A DNA stretch of 64,000 nt from Avedoeria sp964651245. Its GTDB lineage: Bacteria > Chloroflexota > Anaerolineae > Epilineales > Epilineaceae. The first letter of the stretch is position 1. Each line of letters begins with the position of its first letter. The notes under the pieces were generated by a model that had not been told where the DNA came from, did not search any database, and saw only the letters and a program-made list of their open reading frames with translations. The stretch spans positions 22,868 through 86,867 of the forward strand of contig CAZYVI010000019.1 in NCBI GenBank assembly GCA_964651245.1, written 5' to 3'. Of this stretch, positions 35,972 to 46,278 are shown piece by piece. The position numbers and the translations under genes were made by a program.

Positions 35972-38149
35972 ATGTCGCGTCCCGCCCCGGACCCGAGCCC
36001 GACCTTGCCGCGCGCGGCGTGGATCGCGCGCCTGCGCGCCTGGGCCGTGCGCCGGCCGCGCCGCTTCGTCGCGGCGCTCGGCATCGCGCTGGTGGTCGGC
36101 TTGACGGCGATCCTGGCGCTGCCGCTGGCCGCCGCCGACACCGGGCTCGTCGCCGGCGGACCCAGCCCGCGCGCCGTCTTGGCGCCGAGCGACGTCCGCT
36201 ACACCAGCCGGCTGCAGACCGAACGCCGGCGGGCCGAGGCCGAGGCGGCCGTGGCGCCGGTGTTCCAGCCCAAGGACACGGCCATCACGAGCGCCCAGGT
36301 GCGGCGCGCCCGGCTCGTTCTCGATCGGGCGGCGGCGCTGCGGGCGTCGACCGTCACGACCCGGGCCGACGCGCTCGCCGAGCTGGCGGCGCTGCCCGAG
36401 CTGGCGGCGGCGACGGGCGGGCCGTCCGATCTGCCCGCGGCGATGCTCGACCTCGCCGACGGGGCGTTCGAGGTCGTCCGCGCCGAGGTGCCGGAGGTCG
36501 TCTATGCCACGATGCGGCTGCCGGTCCGCGCCGACAGCCTGTCCGCGGCGCGCGGCAGCACGATCGCCAATGTGCGCCGCGAGGTCGAGCAGAGCGACGC
36601 CGAGCTGATCGCCGACCTCGCCGGCCGCTTCGTCGTGCCCAACAGCCTGCTGGACGAGTCCGCCACCGCCGCCGCCCGGCAGCGCGCGCGCGACGCGGTC
36701 GCGCCCGTCGAGGTGACGATCGCGCGCGGTCAGCGGATCGTCGCCGAGGGCGAGATCATCGACGAGATCGACTTCGAGGCGCTGCGGGCGCTTGGGCTCG
36801 TCGACCGCGACACCGACTGGCGCGATGTCGTGGCGATGTTCGTCGGCAGCTTGACGCTGGTGGCGGTCACGGCCGGCACCCTGTGGCGGCTGGCGCCGCG
36901 CGCGCTGCTGCGGCCGCGGCACGTCCTGGTGGTCGTGGTGCTCGTCTTGGCGTACGCCGTCGGCGCCCGCTTCTTCGTCGGCCAGCGGGTGCTGGCCTTG
37001 GCGTTCCCGGTGGCCACCGTGGCCATGACGCTGTCCGTCGTGGCCGGGATCGAGACGGGGGTGCTCGCGGGCCTGCTCATGTCGTCGGTGGTGGCGATCA
37101 TGACGGGCGCCGCCGGCGACCGGCTTGAGATGGCGCTCTACGTCGGGGCGGCCAGCCTGATCGGCGCCGTGAGCATCGGCCGGGCGGAGCGCGTGCAGTC
37201 CTTCCTGGTGGCGACGGTGGCGGTGATGGGCGCCAACGCCGCCGTCCTGACGCTGTTCCGGCTGCCGGACGCGGCGATCGACCTGCGCGGCCTCGTCGAG
37301 CTCGGCGGGGCGGTGGTCGCCAACGCAACGCTGGCCAGCGCCTTGACGGCGCTCAACGTCATCGCCGCCGGCATCCTTCTCAAGCTGGCCACGCCGCTGC
37401 AGCTGCTCGAGCTGGCGCGGCCCGACCACCCGCTGCTGCGGCGGCTGCAGATCGAGGCGCCGGGCACCTACCAGCACTCCGTCGTGCTCTCGAACCTGGC
37501 CGAGCGCGCCGCCAGCCTGATCGGCGCCGATCCGATCCTGGTGCGCGTCGGGACGTACTACCACGACATCGGCAAGGCGAAGCGGCCCTACTTCTTCGTC
37601 GAGAACCAGGCGGTCGGCGCGCCCAACCCGCATGCCGACCTCGAGCCGACGGCCAGCGCCCGCATCATCGTCGAGCACGTCACCGCCGGCGCCGAGATGG
37701 CGCGCCAGGCGGGCCTGCCCGACGACGTGATCGACTTCATCCGGCAGCACCACGGCACGACGCGCGTCGAGTACTTCTACCACCAGGCGGTGGCCGAGCT
37801 GGGCCTCGACGGCGTCGACGAAGCGGCGTTCCGCTATCCGGGGCCGCGGCCCCAGAGGCGCGAGATCGCGCTGGTGATGCTGGCCGACGGCGCCGAGGCC
37901 AGCGTTCGGGCCGCCAGCCCGCAGTCGGACGACGAGATCGAGCGGATCGTACAGGGCATCGTCGACCGGCGACTGTCGGAGGGCGAGCTCGACGACTGCG
38001 ACCTGACGCTGCGCGACATCCAGCGGATCGCCGACAGCTTCGTCGCCACGCTCAAGGGGATGTACCACCCCCGCATCCGCTATCCGCGGGCCGTCGACGG
38101 CGCGCCCGTACGTCGCCGCAGCCGCGCCGGCACCTCGGCCGCGCCGTGA
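35972..38149 (+). CDS. pgpH: 7TM-HD cyclic-di-AMP phosphodiesterase (PgpH family)
   Basis: PgpH proteins hydrolyse c-di-AMP through a cytoplasmic HD domain after a seven-helix membrane region. 725 residues. There is one N-terminal helix (about 28-52), an extracytoplasmic 7TMR-HDED domain to about 285, a cluster of helices to about 470, and then the HD domain, with the HD pair at about 531-532 (TYYHDIGKAKRPYFF) and later QHHGTTRVEYFYH. The segment APGTYQHSVVLSNLAERAA is typical. A c-di-AMP synthase is not in this window. The ybeY gene overlaps its stop (GTGA), a widely conserved pgpH-ybeY order. Confidence 0.95.
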   Translation: MSRPAPDPSPTLPRAAWIARLRAWAVRRPRRFVAALGIALVVGLTAILALPLAAADTGLVAGGPSPRAVLAPSDVRYTSRLQTERRRAEAEAAVAPVFQPKDTAITSAQVRRARLVLDRAAALRASTVTTRADALAELAALPELAAATGGPSDLPAAMLDLADGAFEVVRAEVPEVVYATMRLPVRADSLSAARGSTIANVRREVEQSDAELIADLAGRFVVPNSLLDESATAAARQRARDAVAPVEVTIARGQRIVAEGEIIDEIDFEALRALGLVDRDTDWRDVVAMFVGSLTLVAVTAGTLWRLAPRALLRPRHVLVVVVLVLAYAVGARFFVGQRVLALAFPVATVAMTLSVVAGIETGVLAGLLMSSVVAIMTGAAGDRLEMALYVGAASLIGAVSIGRAERVQSFLVATVAVMGANAAVLTLFRLPDAAIDLRGLVELGGAVVANATLASALTALNVIAAGILLKLATPLQLLELARPDHPLLRRLQIEAPGTYQHSVVLSNLAERAASLIGADPILVRVGTYYHDIGKAKRPYFFVENQAVGAPNPHADLEPTASARIIVEHVTAGAEMARQAGLPDDVIDFIRQHHGTTRVEYFYHQAVAELGLDGVDEAAFRYPGPRPQRREIALVMLADGAEASVRAASPQSDDEIERIVQGIVDRRLSEGELDDCDLTLRDIQRIADSFVATLKGMYHPRIRYPRAVDGAPVRRRSRAGTSAAP

Positions 38150-38697
38150 CGGCGCACGGCGACGCGGTGCGCGGTGCTGGCGACGCGCGAGCGATTCAGG
38201 TCCACGTCCTCGTGGCCGCCGACACGCCGGCGATCCGCGCCGCCCTGGCCGGCGCCCGCCTCGGCGCGTGCGTCGACGCCGCCCGCGACGCCCTGCGCCA
38301 GGCCATGGCCCGCCTCGCCCTCGGGCGCACGGCGGCGGTGGCGCTGGTCGTCGCCGATGACGCCTACCTGCACGCCCTGAACCATCGCTACCGCGGCCTC
38401 GACCGCCCGACCGACGTGCTGAGCTTCCGCAGCGCCGACGGCGCCCCATTCCCGACCGGCGGCGCGGCGGCCCGGCACGACCTCGGCGACATCGTCGTCT
38501 CGCTGCCCTATGCCGCGCGCAGCGCCGCCGCCCGCCAAGCCCCGCTCGTCGACGAGATGCGGCTGCTGGCCGTCCACGGCCTGCTCCACCTGCTGGGCCA
38601 TGACGACGCCGACGACGCCGGGGCGGCGCGGATGCGCGCCGAGGAGGTGCGGCTCGGAGTACGGGCCCCGGACGACGAGGCGGCCGTCGACGGCTGA
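38146..38697 (+). CDS. ybeY: Endoribonuclease YbeY, third zinc ligand His replaced by Asp
   Basis: YbeY is a metal-dependent RNase needed for 16S rRNA maturation and ribosome quality control. 183 residues; GTG start overlapping pgpH. Motifs are LNHRYRGLDRPTDVLSF, GDIVVSLPYA and the zinc site HGLLHLLGHDD. The family pattern is HGxLHLxGyDH with three His ligands; here the third position is Asp, although an extra His sits two residues earlier. Asp can bind zinc, so activity is possible. The N terminus is about 25 residues longer than usual. Confidence 0.9.
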   Translation: MTAHGDAVRGAGDARAIQVHVLVAADTPAIRAALAGARLGACVDAARDALRQAMARLALGRTAAVALVVADDAYLHALNHRYRGLDRPTDVLSFRSADGAPFPTGGAAARHDLGDIVVSLPYAARSAAARQAPLVDEMRLLAVHGLLHLLGHDDADDAGAARMRAEEVRLGVRAPDDEAAVDG

Positions 38698-38722
38698 CGC
38701 AGCGGCCGCGACCGGCCGCGCC

Positions 38723-39729
<1,007 letters not shown>

Positions 39730-39733
<4 letters not shown>

Positions 39734-42279
39734 GTCGACCTCCTCGCGGCGGTGGGCGCGGCCAATGATGCACCCGACGGGTCCAAAGGGGCGGTGGCCG
39801 ACGGCGCCGCGCGCCGCCGCCGCGCCGCCAGCTGCAGGCCGACGTCCAGCGGCCAGAGCGCCGCCGCCAGCGCGGCGAACCACGCCCACAGCGGGCGCGG
39901 CCGGCCCGACGCGGGCGCGCGCACCGCGGCGGGCGCCACGACGTCGCCGCCGCCGGCCGCGGCCAGCCGCGCCAGCCGGGCCGCCGCGTCGCCGTCGGGC
40001 ACGAGCTCGGGCGGGTAGCCGCGGGCTACGGTCAGTGCGGCGGCCGCGACGCGCCTGTCGCGCGCGACCTCGACCGCCGCCGGCCAGGCGCCGGGGCGGG
40101 GCAGCGTGATCGTGCCCTCGTAGCGCCCCGGCGCCACCTCGGCCAGGGCCGTCCGGCTGGCCCCCTCGGTGCCGGTCACGACGAGCGTCGCGGCGGCGAG
40201 GTCGAGCGGTCCGCCGGCGGCGTCGACGGCGCGCGCCACCACGCGCGTGCGGCCCGACGCGTCGTCTGTCTGCGCCGCCGCGTCGATCCCCGCGGCGCCC
40301 GGGCGCCGCGCGGCCCAGCGCAGCGTCGCGACGAGGGCGGCGCGTCCCGCCGGATCGCTCGGCCAGCCCTCGGCCCACGCCCCGCCGACGTCGCTCGTCC
40401 AGGCCGCCACCCGACCCAGCCCCACCTGCCAGCCGGCGAGCAGCGGATCGCCCGCCGGCGACGCCAGGGCCACGACCGCCTCCGGCCGCGGCCGCAGCGC
40501 GAGGTAACCGCGCAGCTCGGGCAGAGCGCCGATGTCGACGCCGGCCACCATCGCGCCGCCATCGGCGTCGGCCGTGCGCTGGGCGCGGAACGCCCCGCTG
40601 CGCTCGGCGCGGGCGCGCACGATCTCGCTCTCTTCGACCGTCAACCGGGGCAGGTCGCCGGCGTCGACGGCCCGGTAGGCGCGGCCGCGTCCGAGCTCGG
40701 CCAGCCGGGCCAGCAGCTCGATGTCGGCGTCGCGGCCGACGCCCAGTGTCGAGAACGTCACGCCGCGGGCATGGGCGGCCGTCACGGCCGCCACCAGCGG
40801 GGCGGCCGACTCGGCGGCGTCGCGACCATCCGAGATCAACACGGCGTGCCGCGTCGGCGCGTCGGCCGCGGCCAGCGCGGGCAGGCCGACCGCAAGGGCC
40901 TGCTCGATCAGCGTGCCGCCGCCCGCCGCGAGCCGCCGCAGCGCGTCTTCGACCGGACCGCGGCCGCCGCCGGCCGCGATCGGCGCGAGCGGCCAGAGCC
41001 ACTGCGCCGCGCTGTCGTAGGCCAGGACGCCGACGGCGTCCCCGGGCTGCAGGACCTCGGTCGCCAGCACGGCCGCCTCGCGGGCGAGGTCGAGCTTGGT
41101 GAACGGCGCGCGCTGGTCGCCGCCGGCCATCGAGGCGCTGCGGTCGATCATCAGCAACAGCGCCACCGCCTCGCGATCGCCGTGGGGCGGCGCCTCGAGC
41201 GTGACCGGCGACAGCCGCGCCAGCGCGGTGCCGCGCCAGCCGCCCTGCAGGAAGCTCTGGCGGCCGCCAGTCAGCACGAGCCCGTGGCCGCGCCCGGCCA
41301 CGAGCGCCTCGAGCGTCGCCAGCTGGTCGATGCCGAACACGGCCGCCGGCAGGTCGACGACGACGACGACATCCCAGGGCGCGGCCGCCGACAGCCGGCT
41401 GCTCAGGCGGGTCGGTCCGAACACCGCCGTGGGCAGGCCCGCGGCCAGCAACGCATCGGCCAACCCGACCGCCTCGGCCGAGTCGCCGATGACCAGGACC
41501 CGGGGCGGGGCCGCCCGCTGGATGACCCAGTGCCGGCGGTCGTTCGCCGGCTCGCGGTCGCCGGCCGCCGCGACGCGCGCCTCGACGCGCACCGGACCGC
41601 TCCCCGGCGGGAGCTCGATGTCGAAGGCGACGGTGCTGGGCGCGCGCCCGATCGCCGCCGGCGCGCGGTGCGCGGCTCGCCCGTCCAGCGCCAGCTCGAC
41701 GGAGCCCGTCACGGGCTGCGTCGCGACCACGCCGACAATGACCGACACGGTCTCGCCGCCGCGCCACAGCGCGGGCGCCGCCAGCGACGTCACCGCGGCG
41801 TCGGTCCCCGCCCGGCCGGCCAGCGCCACAGCGTCGACCTGGACCCCGCGCGCCGCCGCGGCGCGCGCCGCCCCCTCGGCCGCCGCGCCGTCCGTCGCCG
41901 CCCCGTCGCTGGCGACCACCAGCCCGCCGCCGGCTGCCGCGCCGGCCGCGACGTCGATGGCCGCCGCCAGCGGCGACTCCGTCCGGTCGCCGAACCACAG
42001 CACCGGGACGCCGCTCAGCCCTTGAGGCCAGGCGGTGGCCGCGGCGCCGGGCGCCAGGCTGAGCGAGGCGTCGACGAGCACGGCCCGCGCTGCGGGCGAG
42101 GAGGGTGCGAGGACCGGCTCGGCGAGCGCCGCCGCCAGCAGGCCGCCGACGGCGAGGCGCACCGCCGCGGCCCGCCACCCGTGCGCGCGGCGCGCGGCCG
42201 CAGCGGCGACGAGCGCGACCAGCGCGGCGATCGCGCCGGCCGTCGGGGCATCGAGCGCCAGCCGCCAGGCGGTGTTCAT
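39730..42279 (-). CDS. Large membrane vWA / glutamine-amidotransferase-like protein
   Basis: 849 residues. Two N-terminal helices (about 15-70) are followed by a first, degenerate vWA-like region (LVDASLSL). A segment with VLVIGDSAEAVGLADALL and VLTGGRQSFLQGGW resembles the class I glutamine-amidotransferase fold without a catalytic Cys. A second, complete vWA domain carries the metal site D-R-S-A-S near residue 377. A C-terminal helix (FAALAAALWPLDVGLQL) closes the protein. Such proteins occur in Chloroflexota, Planctomycetota and others beside moxR. It is joined to both neighbours by 4-nt ATGA overlaps. The vWA metal site probably binds a partner protein. Confidence 0.88.
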
Positions 42280-44147
42280 CCGGCGGCCCGGGCGTTCGAC
42301 CGCGGCGCACCCGCGCCCCGCGGCGGCGGCAATACCCGCCACAGCGCCTCGAGCGCCAGCAGGCCCAGCGCCAGCGCGAGCAGTTCGCCGCGCATCGGCG
42401 ACTCCGTGCGATCGCCCGCGGCGGCCGTTGCCTCGGCGACCGCCGCCGCCGGCGGACCGAAGGCGGACGCCAGCTCGGCGGCCGACCGCGCCGCCAGGCG
42501 CGACTCCACGGCATCGCCCGCCCGGACGCCGACCACGACGCCGCGCTCGGGCGCCCCGCCCGCCGCGGACGGGGCGCGGCGCAGGGTGTAGAGCCCCGGC
42601 AGGCGGTCGTCGTCGAACCGGTGCGCGGCCAGGGTCCGCGTTCCGTCCGGGCGCTCGACGGTCACCGGCCATGGCGGCAGCGGCAGCGGCTCGCCTGCCG
42701 GCACGGTCGCCGCCGGCAGCGCCGGCGCGGACCACGCCGCGGCCCGGCCGACCAGCGCCGGGAACGCCTCGCGCCGGGCGATCTGCCCGAGGTCGGGGTC
42801 GAAACCGAGCACGACGACGCGCCGGCCGTCGGTCGCCCCCGCCCAGATGGCCGGTCGGCCGTCCACCGTCGCCAGCACCGCCGCCCACTCGGGCGCCGCG
42901 GTCGCCCGCACGCCGCCGACGACAGCCCCTGCCAGATCGAGTCCGGCCGCGATCGGGTGGGGCGCGGCGGCCTGCAGCGCCCCCGTGATCGCCGCGCCGG
43001 CCGCGGCGAGCCACGGGCCGACCGGCGGATCGACCACGAGCGCCCCGCCCGGCGGCAGCACCGGCGGCGCCGGTCCGTGGATCACCGACACGTCCGCCAG
43101 GCCCCGGTGCGACAACGTGCCGACGCCGACCCACCGTACCTCGGTGTCGGGCAGCGCCGCCACCGCCCGGCGCAGCACGCCCGGCGGGCCGGCGAACTGC
43201 AGCTGGCGCGCTCGCGCGCCGAGCGGCACGACGGCGCGGTCGTCGGCCGGCAGCGCGTCGGGCGTGGGCGCGCCGTCGCCGTCCAGGCGTCGGGCCGTGA
43301 CCTCGGCCACCCCGCCGCCGTCGACGCGCCAGCCGACCGAGGCGGTCTCGTCGGCGGCGAGGGCCAGGTCGGCGGTTCCGGCGGGCCGTCCGTCCACCGC
43401 CAGCTCGGCCCGGACGCGCGCCGGTCGGGCGCCGCCGTTGGCGATGCGCGCGACGACGCGCCGGCCGTCGGGCGCGACCGCCGCCTCGGCGGCGACGACC
43501 GCCACGTTGTCCGGCGCGGCCTCGCCGCCGACGACGCGCCACTCGACCGCCGCGGCGAACGGAGCGCGGACCGCCCCGCGTCCCGGCGCGCCCAACGCAC
43601 CGTCCGTCACGACCACGAGCCGGGCCGTTGGGCCGGCCACGGCGGCCGCCAGCGCGACGGCGCCGGCGACGTCGGCGCCCACGCCGGCCGGCGCCAGCGC
43701 GTCGAGGGCGGCGCGGGCCGCCGCGCGGTCGAGGCTCGGCGTCAGGCGCACCCTGGGTCCACGCGCCAGCTCGACGACGGTGACGCGCCCGCCGGCGCCG
43801 TCGATGAGCGATCGGGCCGCCGCCCGGGCCGCCGGCCAGCGGTCGGCGGCGGCCATGCTCAGGCTGGTGTCGACGATCACCGCCACGTCGCCGCCGATCG
43901 TCGGCCGGCCCAGCCGGCGCGGGTCGCCCAGCGCCAGCCCGATCGCCGCCGCCACGGCCACGTGCAGCGCCAACAGCGCCGACGGCGGCACCGTCCGCCG
44001 CCGCCGCAGCGGCGCGGCGACGACGTGCAGCCAGCCGGCCAGCGACGGGACGACCCGCTCGACGACCCGCACCCGCTGCCGGTGCAGCCAGACGATCAGC
44101 GGGACCGCCGCCAGCGCCGCCAGCCCGAGCGGGAGCGCCCAGCGCAT
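42276..44147 (-). CDS. BatA-like membrane protein with a vWA domain
   Basis: 623 residues from the ATG at 44147. The N terminus is the typical BatA arrangement: a helix (LPLGLAALAAVPLIVWLHRQR), a short arm, and a second helix (SALLALHVAVAAAIGLALG). A vWA domain with the metal site D-T-S-L-S near residue 91 follows. The long remainder is beta-rich, and a final helix (LLALALGLLALEALWRVL) ends the protein. BatA homologs belong to the aerotolerance-type operons with MoxR and DUF58. It lies 8 nt after DUF58 and overlaps the next vWA gene by 4 nt. Confidence 0.88.
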   Translation of the reverse strand: MRWALPLGLAALAAVPLIVWLHRQRVRVVERVVPSLAGWLHVVAAPLRRRRTVPPSALLALHVAVAAAIGLALGDPRRLGRPTIGGDVAVIVDTSLSMAAADRWPAARAAARSLIDGAGGRVTVVELARGPRVRLTPSLDRAAARAALDALAPAGVGADVAGAVALAAAVAGPTARLVVVTDGALGAPGRGAVRAPFAAAVEWRVVGGEAAPDNVAVVAAEAAVAPDGRRVVARIANGGARPARVRAELAVDGRPAGTADLALAADETASVGWRVDGGGVAEVTARRLDGDGAPTPDALPADDRAVVPLGARARQLQFAGPPGVLRRAVAALPDTEVRWVGVGTLSHRGLADVSVIHGPAPPVLPPGGALVVDPPVGPWLAAAGAAITGALQAAAPHPIAAGLDLAGAVVGGVRATAAPEWAAVLATVDGRPAIWAGATDGRRVVVLGFDPDLGQIARREAFPALVGRAAAWSAPALPAATVPAGEPLPLPPWPVTVERPDGTRTLAAHRFDDDRLPGLYTLRRAPSAAGGAPERGVVVGVRAGDAVESRLAARSAAELASAFGPPAAAVAEATAAAGDRTESPMRGELLALALGLLALEALWRVLPPPRGAGAPRSNARAAG

Positions 44148-44155
44148 GGCCGTGC

Positions 44156-45118
44156 CTAGACCACGACGCCGCGCTGCTGCAGCAGCGGCAGCACGGCGCG
44201 CTCGAGCGGCCAGTCGGACGGGACGAGCGACCAATGCACCCCGGCGCCGGCGCAGTGCGCGGCGACACCGTCGAGCCGCGTCTGCAGCGCGACCGCGTAG
44301 GCGCGGCTGGCGGCCTCGTCGAGCGTCAGCGACCACCGGTCGCCGGTCTCGCTGTCGACGAGGGCCACCGCGCCGAGCGGTGGCGGGCGGAGTTCGTCCG
44401 GCGACAGGACCTGCAGGACGCTCCGCTCCCAGCGGGCGCGCGGCGCCAAGCGCAGCGCCGCGTCGAGGTCGTCGACCCGCCAGAGGTCGCTGATCACCAC
44501 CAGCGCGCCGCCGGCCGCCCCACCGGCGACCGCGCGCACCGCCGCGGACAGCGGCTGGCCGGCGGCGGTCGGCCGCAGTGCGCGAAGGTAGGCCAGCAGG
44601 GTGTGGGCGCGCCCGGCGCCGCTGGCCGGACCCCAGCCCGCCGTCGCCGGCCAGGGCTGGACGATGACCCGATCGCCCCGCGCCAAGCCGAGCCACGCCA
44701 GCGCCGCCGTCAGCTCGAACGCCAGCCGCCACTTCGACGGCTCCGCCGCCATCGAGGGGCTGACGTCGACGATGAGCCGCACCTCCGCGGCCTGGGGCAC
44801 GCGGCCGACCTTCACGACCACGGCGTCGTGGCGGGCCAGCGCCGGCCAGTCGAGGTGCCGCAGGTCGTCGCCCGGCGCGTAGGCGCGATGGTCGACGAAG
44901 TCCGCCGCCGGGGAGTGCTGGCGGCCGACGCGCCCGCCGACCGTCGGCGCGACCCGCCGGGCGTGGAGCGCGAGGCGCTCGAGCCGACGCAGGAAGGCGT
45001 CGTCCAGCGCCAGGCTCGTCGCCGGCGCCGGCAGCTCCGGCGCGGGCCCGGCCACGACCTCCGCCCCCGGCGCCGCCCGACGCCGCCACGGGCGCGCCCA
45101 GCGCGCGCGCTGGCTCAT
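44156..45118 (-). CDS. DUF58 (vWA-like) protein
   Basis: 320 residues, without obvious membrane helices. The DUF58 core is GRQHSPAADFVDHRAYAPGDDLRHLDWPALARHD. The vWA-type metal site is intact, D-V-S-P-S near residue 117 (LIVDVSPSMAAE), unlike the DUF58 at 30.2 kb. Further conserved blocks are GDRVIVQPW and LVVISDLWRVDDL. It is probably a soluble partner of the MoxR ATPase encoded three genes on. The ATG overlaps the previous stop by 4 nt. Confidence 0.9.
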   Translation of the reverse strand: MSQRARWARPWRRRAAPGAEVVAGPAPELPAPATSLALDDAFLRRLERLALHARRVAPTVGGRVGRQHSPAADFVDHRAYAPGDDLRHLDWPALARHDAVVVKVGRVPQAAEVRLIVDVSPSMAAEPSKWRLAFELTAALAWLGLARGDRVIVQPWPATAGWGPASGAGRAHTLLAYLRALRPTAAGQPLSAAVRAVAGGAAGGALVVISDLWRVDDLDAALRLAPRARWERSVLQVLSPDELRPPPLGAVALVDSETGDRWSLTLDEAASRAYAVALQTRLDGVAAHCAGAGVHWSLVPSDWPLERAVLPLLQQRGVVV

Positions 45119-46278
45119 CGGCCGTCCGCCTCGGCGCCGGCCGTGCGGTCGAAGTAGCGGCGCACCGCTTCGCGGTCCGACGCCCCGACCGCGCCGCGCG
45201 CGCCGCCGCCGCCGGCCACGGCACCGGCGCTGTCCCCCGTTACCGCCGCCGGCTCGACGTCGCCCGCGGCGCCGGCCGCTCCCGCTGCCGAACCGGCGCC
45301 GATCCCTCCCGGCGCCCCGCTCGGCAGCCCGGCCGGCGGCGTCGCGATCACGCCCGCGCGCGGCGCCGCCCGGGGTGCCGCCGTGGCGGCGGCCCGCGCC
45401 GCGCGCGAGGCGAGGGCGTCGGCCAGGGCGTCAAGGCCGTTCGGGCCCGCGGGTGGCGTGGCGCTGGCCAGGCCGTCGGCAGCGCGGGCCGCCGCCGCGG
45501 CCAGCTCCGGGTCGTCGGGCGCCACCCGCCGCTGCGCGTCGCGCAGCGCCGCCGCCAGCTCGGACCGACCCAGCGCCGACATCGACTCCGCCTGGTCCGC
45601 CAGCGCCCGCACCGCCTGGGCCGCCGCCCACGGGTCGCCCGCCGCCAAGGCGGCGGCCACGGGCGCGGCGATTGGGGCGTCGGCCAACGCCGCGGCCAGG
45701 GCGCCGTCCGCGGGCCGGTGGGCCGCCGCCTGGCCGGTGGCCCCGGCGCCCTCCGCGCCCGCCACGACGGCGTCGCCGGGCGCGACGGCGGCCACCGGCA
45801 GCGGCGCCCGGCGCCAGCCGTCGACCACGATCTGCGCCCCGGCCGCCAGCAGGGCCATGGCCAGCACCGTCTCGGCTTCGCGCCGGAGCCGGGCCGGCTC
45901 GGAGCGCAGGTCGGTCGGGATGGCCTCGACCTGGGCCGCGGCCGCGGCCAGCAGATCGCCCTCGAGCGCCGTGCGCGGCCCGCGCGCATCGACCTCGACC
46001 GCGGTCACCAGGAGGTCGTCCAGGCCGAAGCGGCGGTCGACGGACCGGACGTCCAGCGATCGACGCCGCTGCGCTCGCCAGGCGGCGAAGCCCAGAACGA
46101 GCGCCGACAGGCCGGCGACGAGCGCCGGCGGCGCCGCCGGACCGCCGGCGGCGCGCAGTGCGGTCGCGGCCAGCGGGACCCACAGGGACAGCCAGGCCGC
46201 CCGCGCCAGGCTGCGCCAGCGCTGGGCGCGCCGCAGCGCCTGGTGGAGTTCGCCGTAGCGGACCCGGAACTGGATCAC
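45115..46278 (-). CDS. Membrane protein of unknown function in the MoxR/vWA unit
   Basis: 387 residues from a GTG that overlaps the preceding stop (GTGA). Two hydrophobic helices near the N terminus (about 25-70) are followed by RRSLDVRSVDRRFGLDDLLVTAVEVD and then a third helix (VLAMALLAAGAQIVVDGW). The rest is Ala-rich and helical, ending in a low-complexity Ala/Gly/Pro stretch and SDREAVRRYFDRTAG. The pattern recalls the DUF4175-like proteins found beside MoxR/BatA genes, but I cannot assign it firmly. A role in the same membrane complex is likely from the gene overlaps. Confidence 0.75.
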   Translation of the reverse strand: MIQFRVRYGELHQALRRAQRWRSLARAAWLSLWVPLAATALRAAGGPAAPPALVAGLSALVLGFAAWRAQRRRSLDVRSVDRRFGLDDLLVTAVEVDARGPRTALEGDLLAAAAAQVEAIPTDLRSEPARLRREAETVLAMALLAAGAQIVVDGWRRAPLPVAAVAPGDAVVAGAEGAGATGQAAAHRPADGALAAALADAPIAAPVAAALAAGDPWAAAQAVRALADQAESMSALGRSELAAALRDAQRRVAPDDPELAAAAARAADGLASATPPAGPNGLDALADALASRAARAAATAAPRAAPRAGVIATPPAGLPSGAPGGIGAGSAAGAAGAAGDVEPAAVTGDSAGAVAGGGGARGAVGASDREAVRRYFDRTAGAEADGR

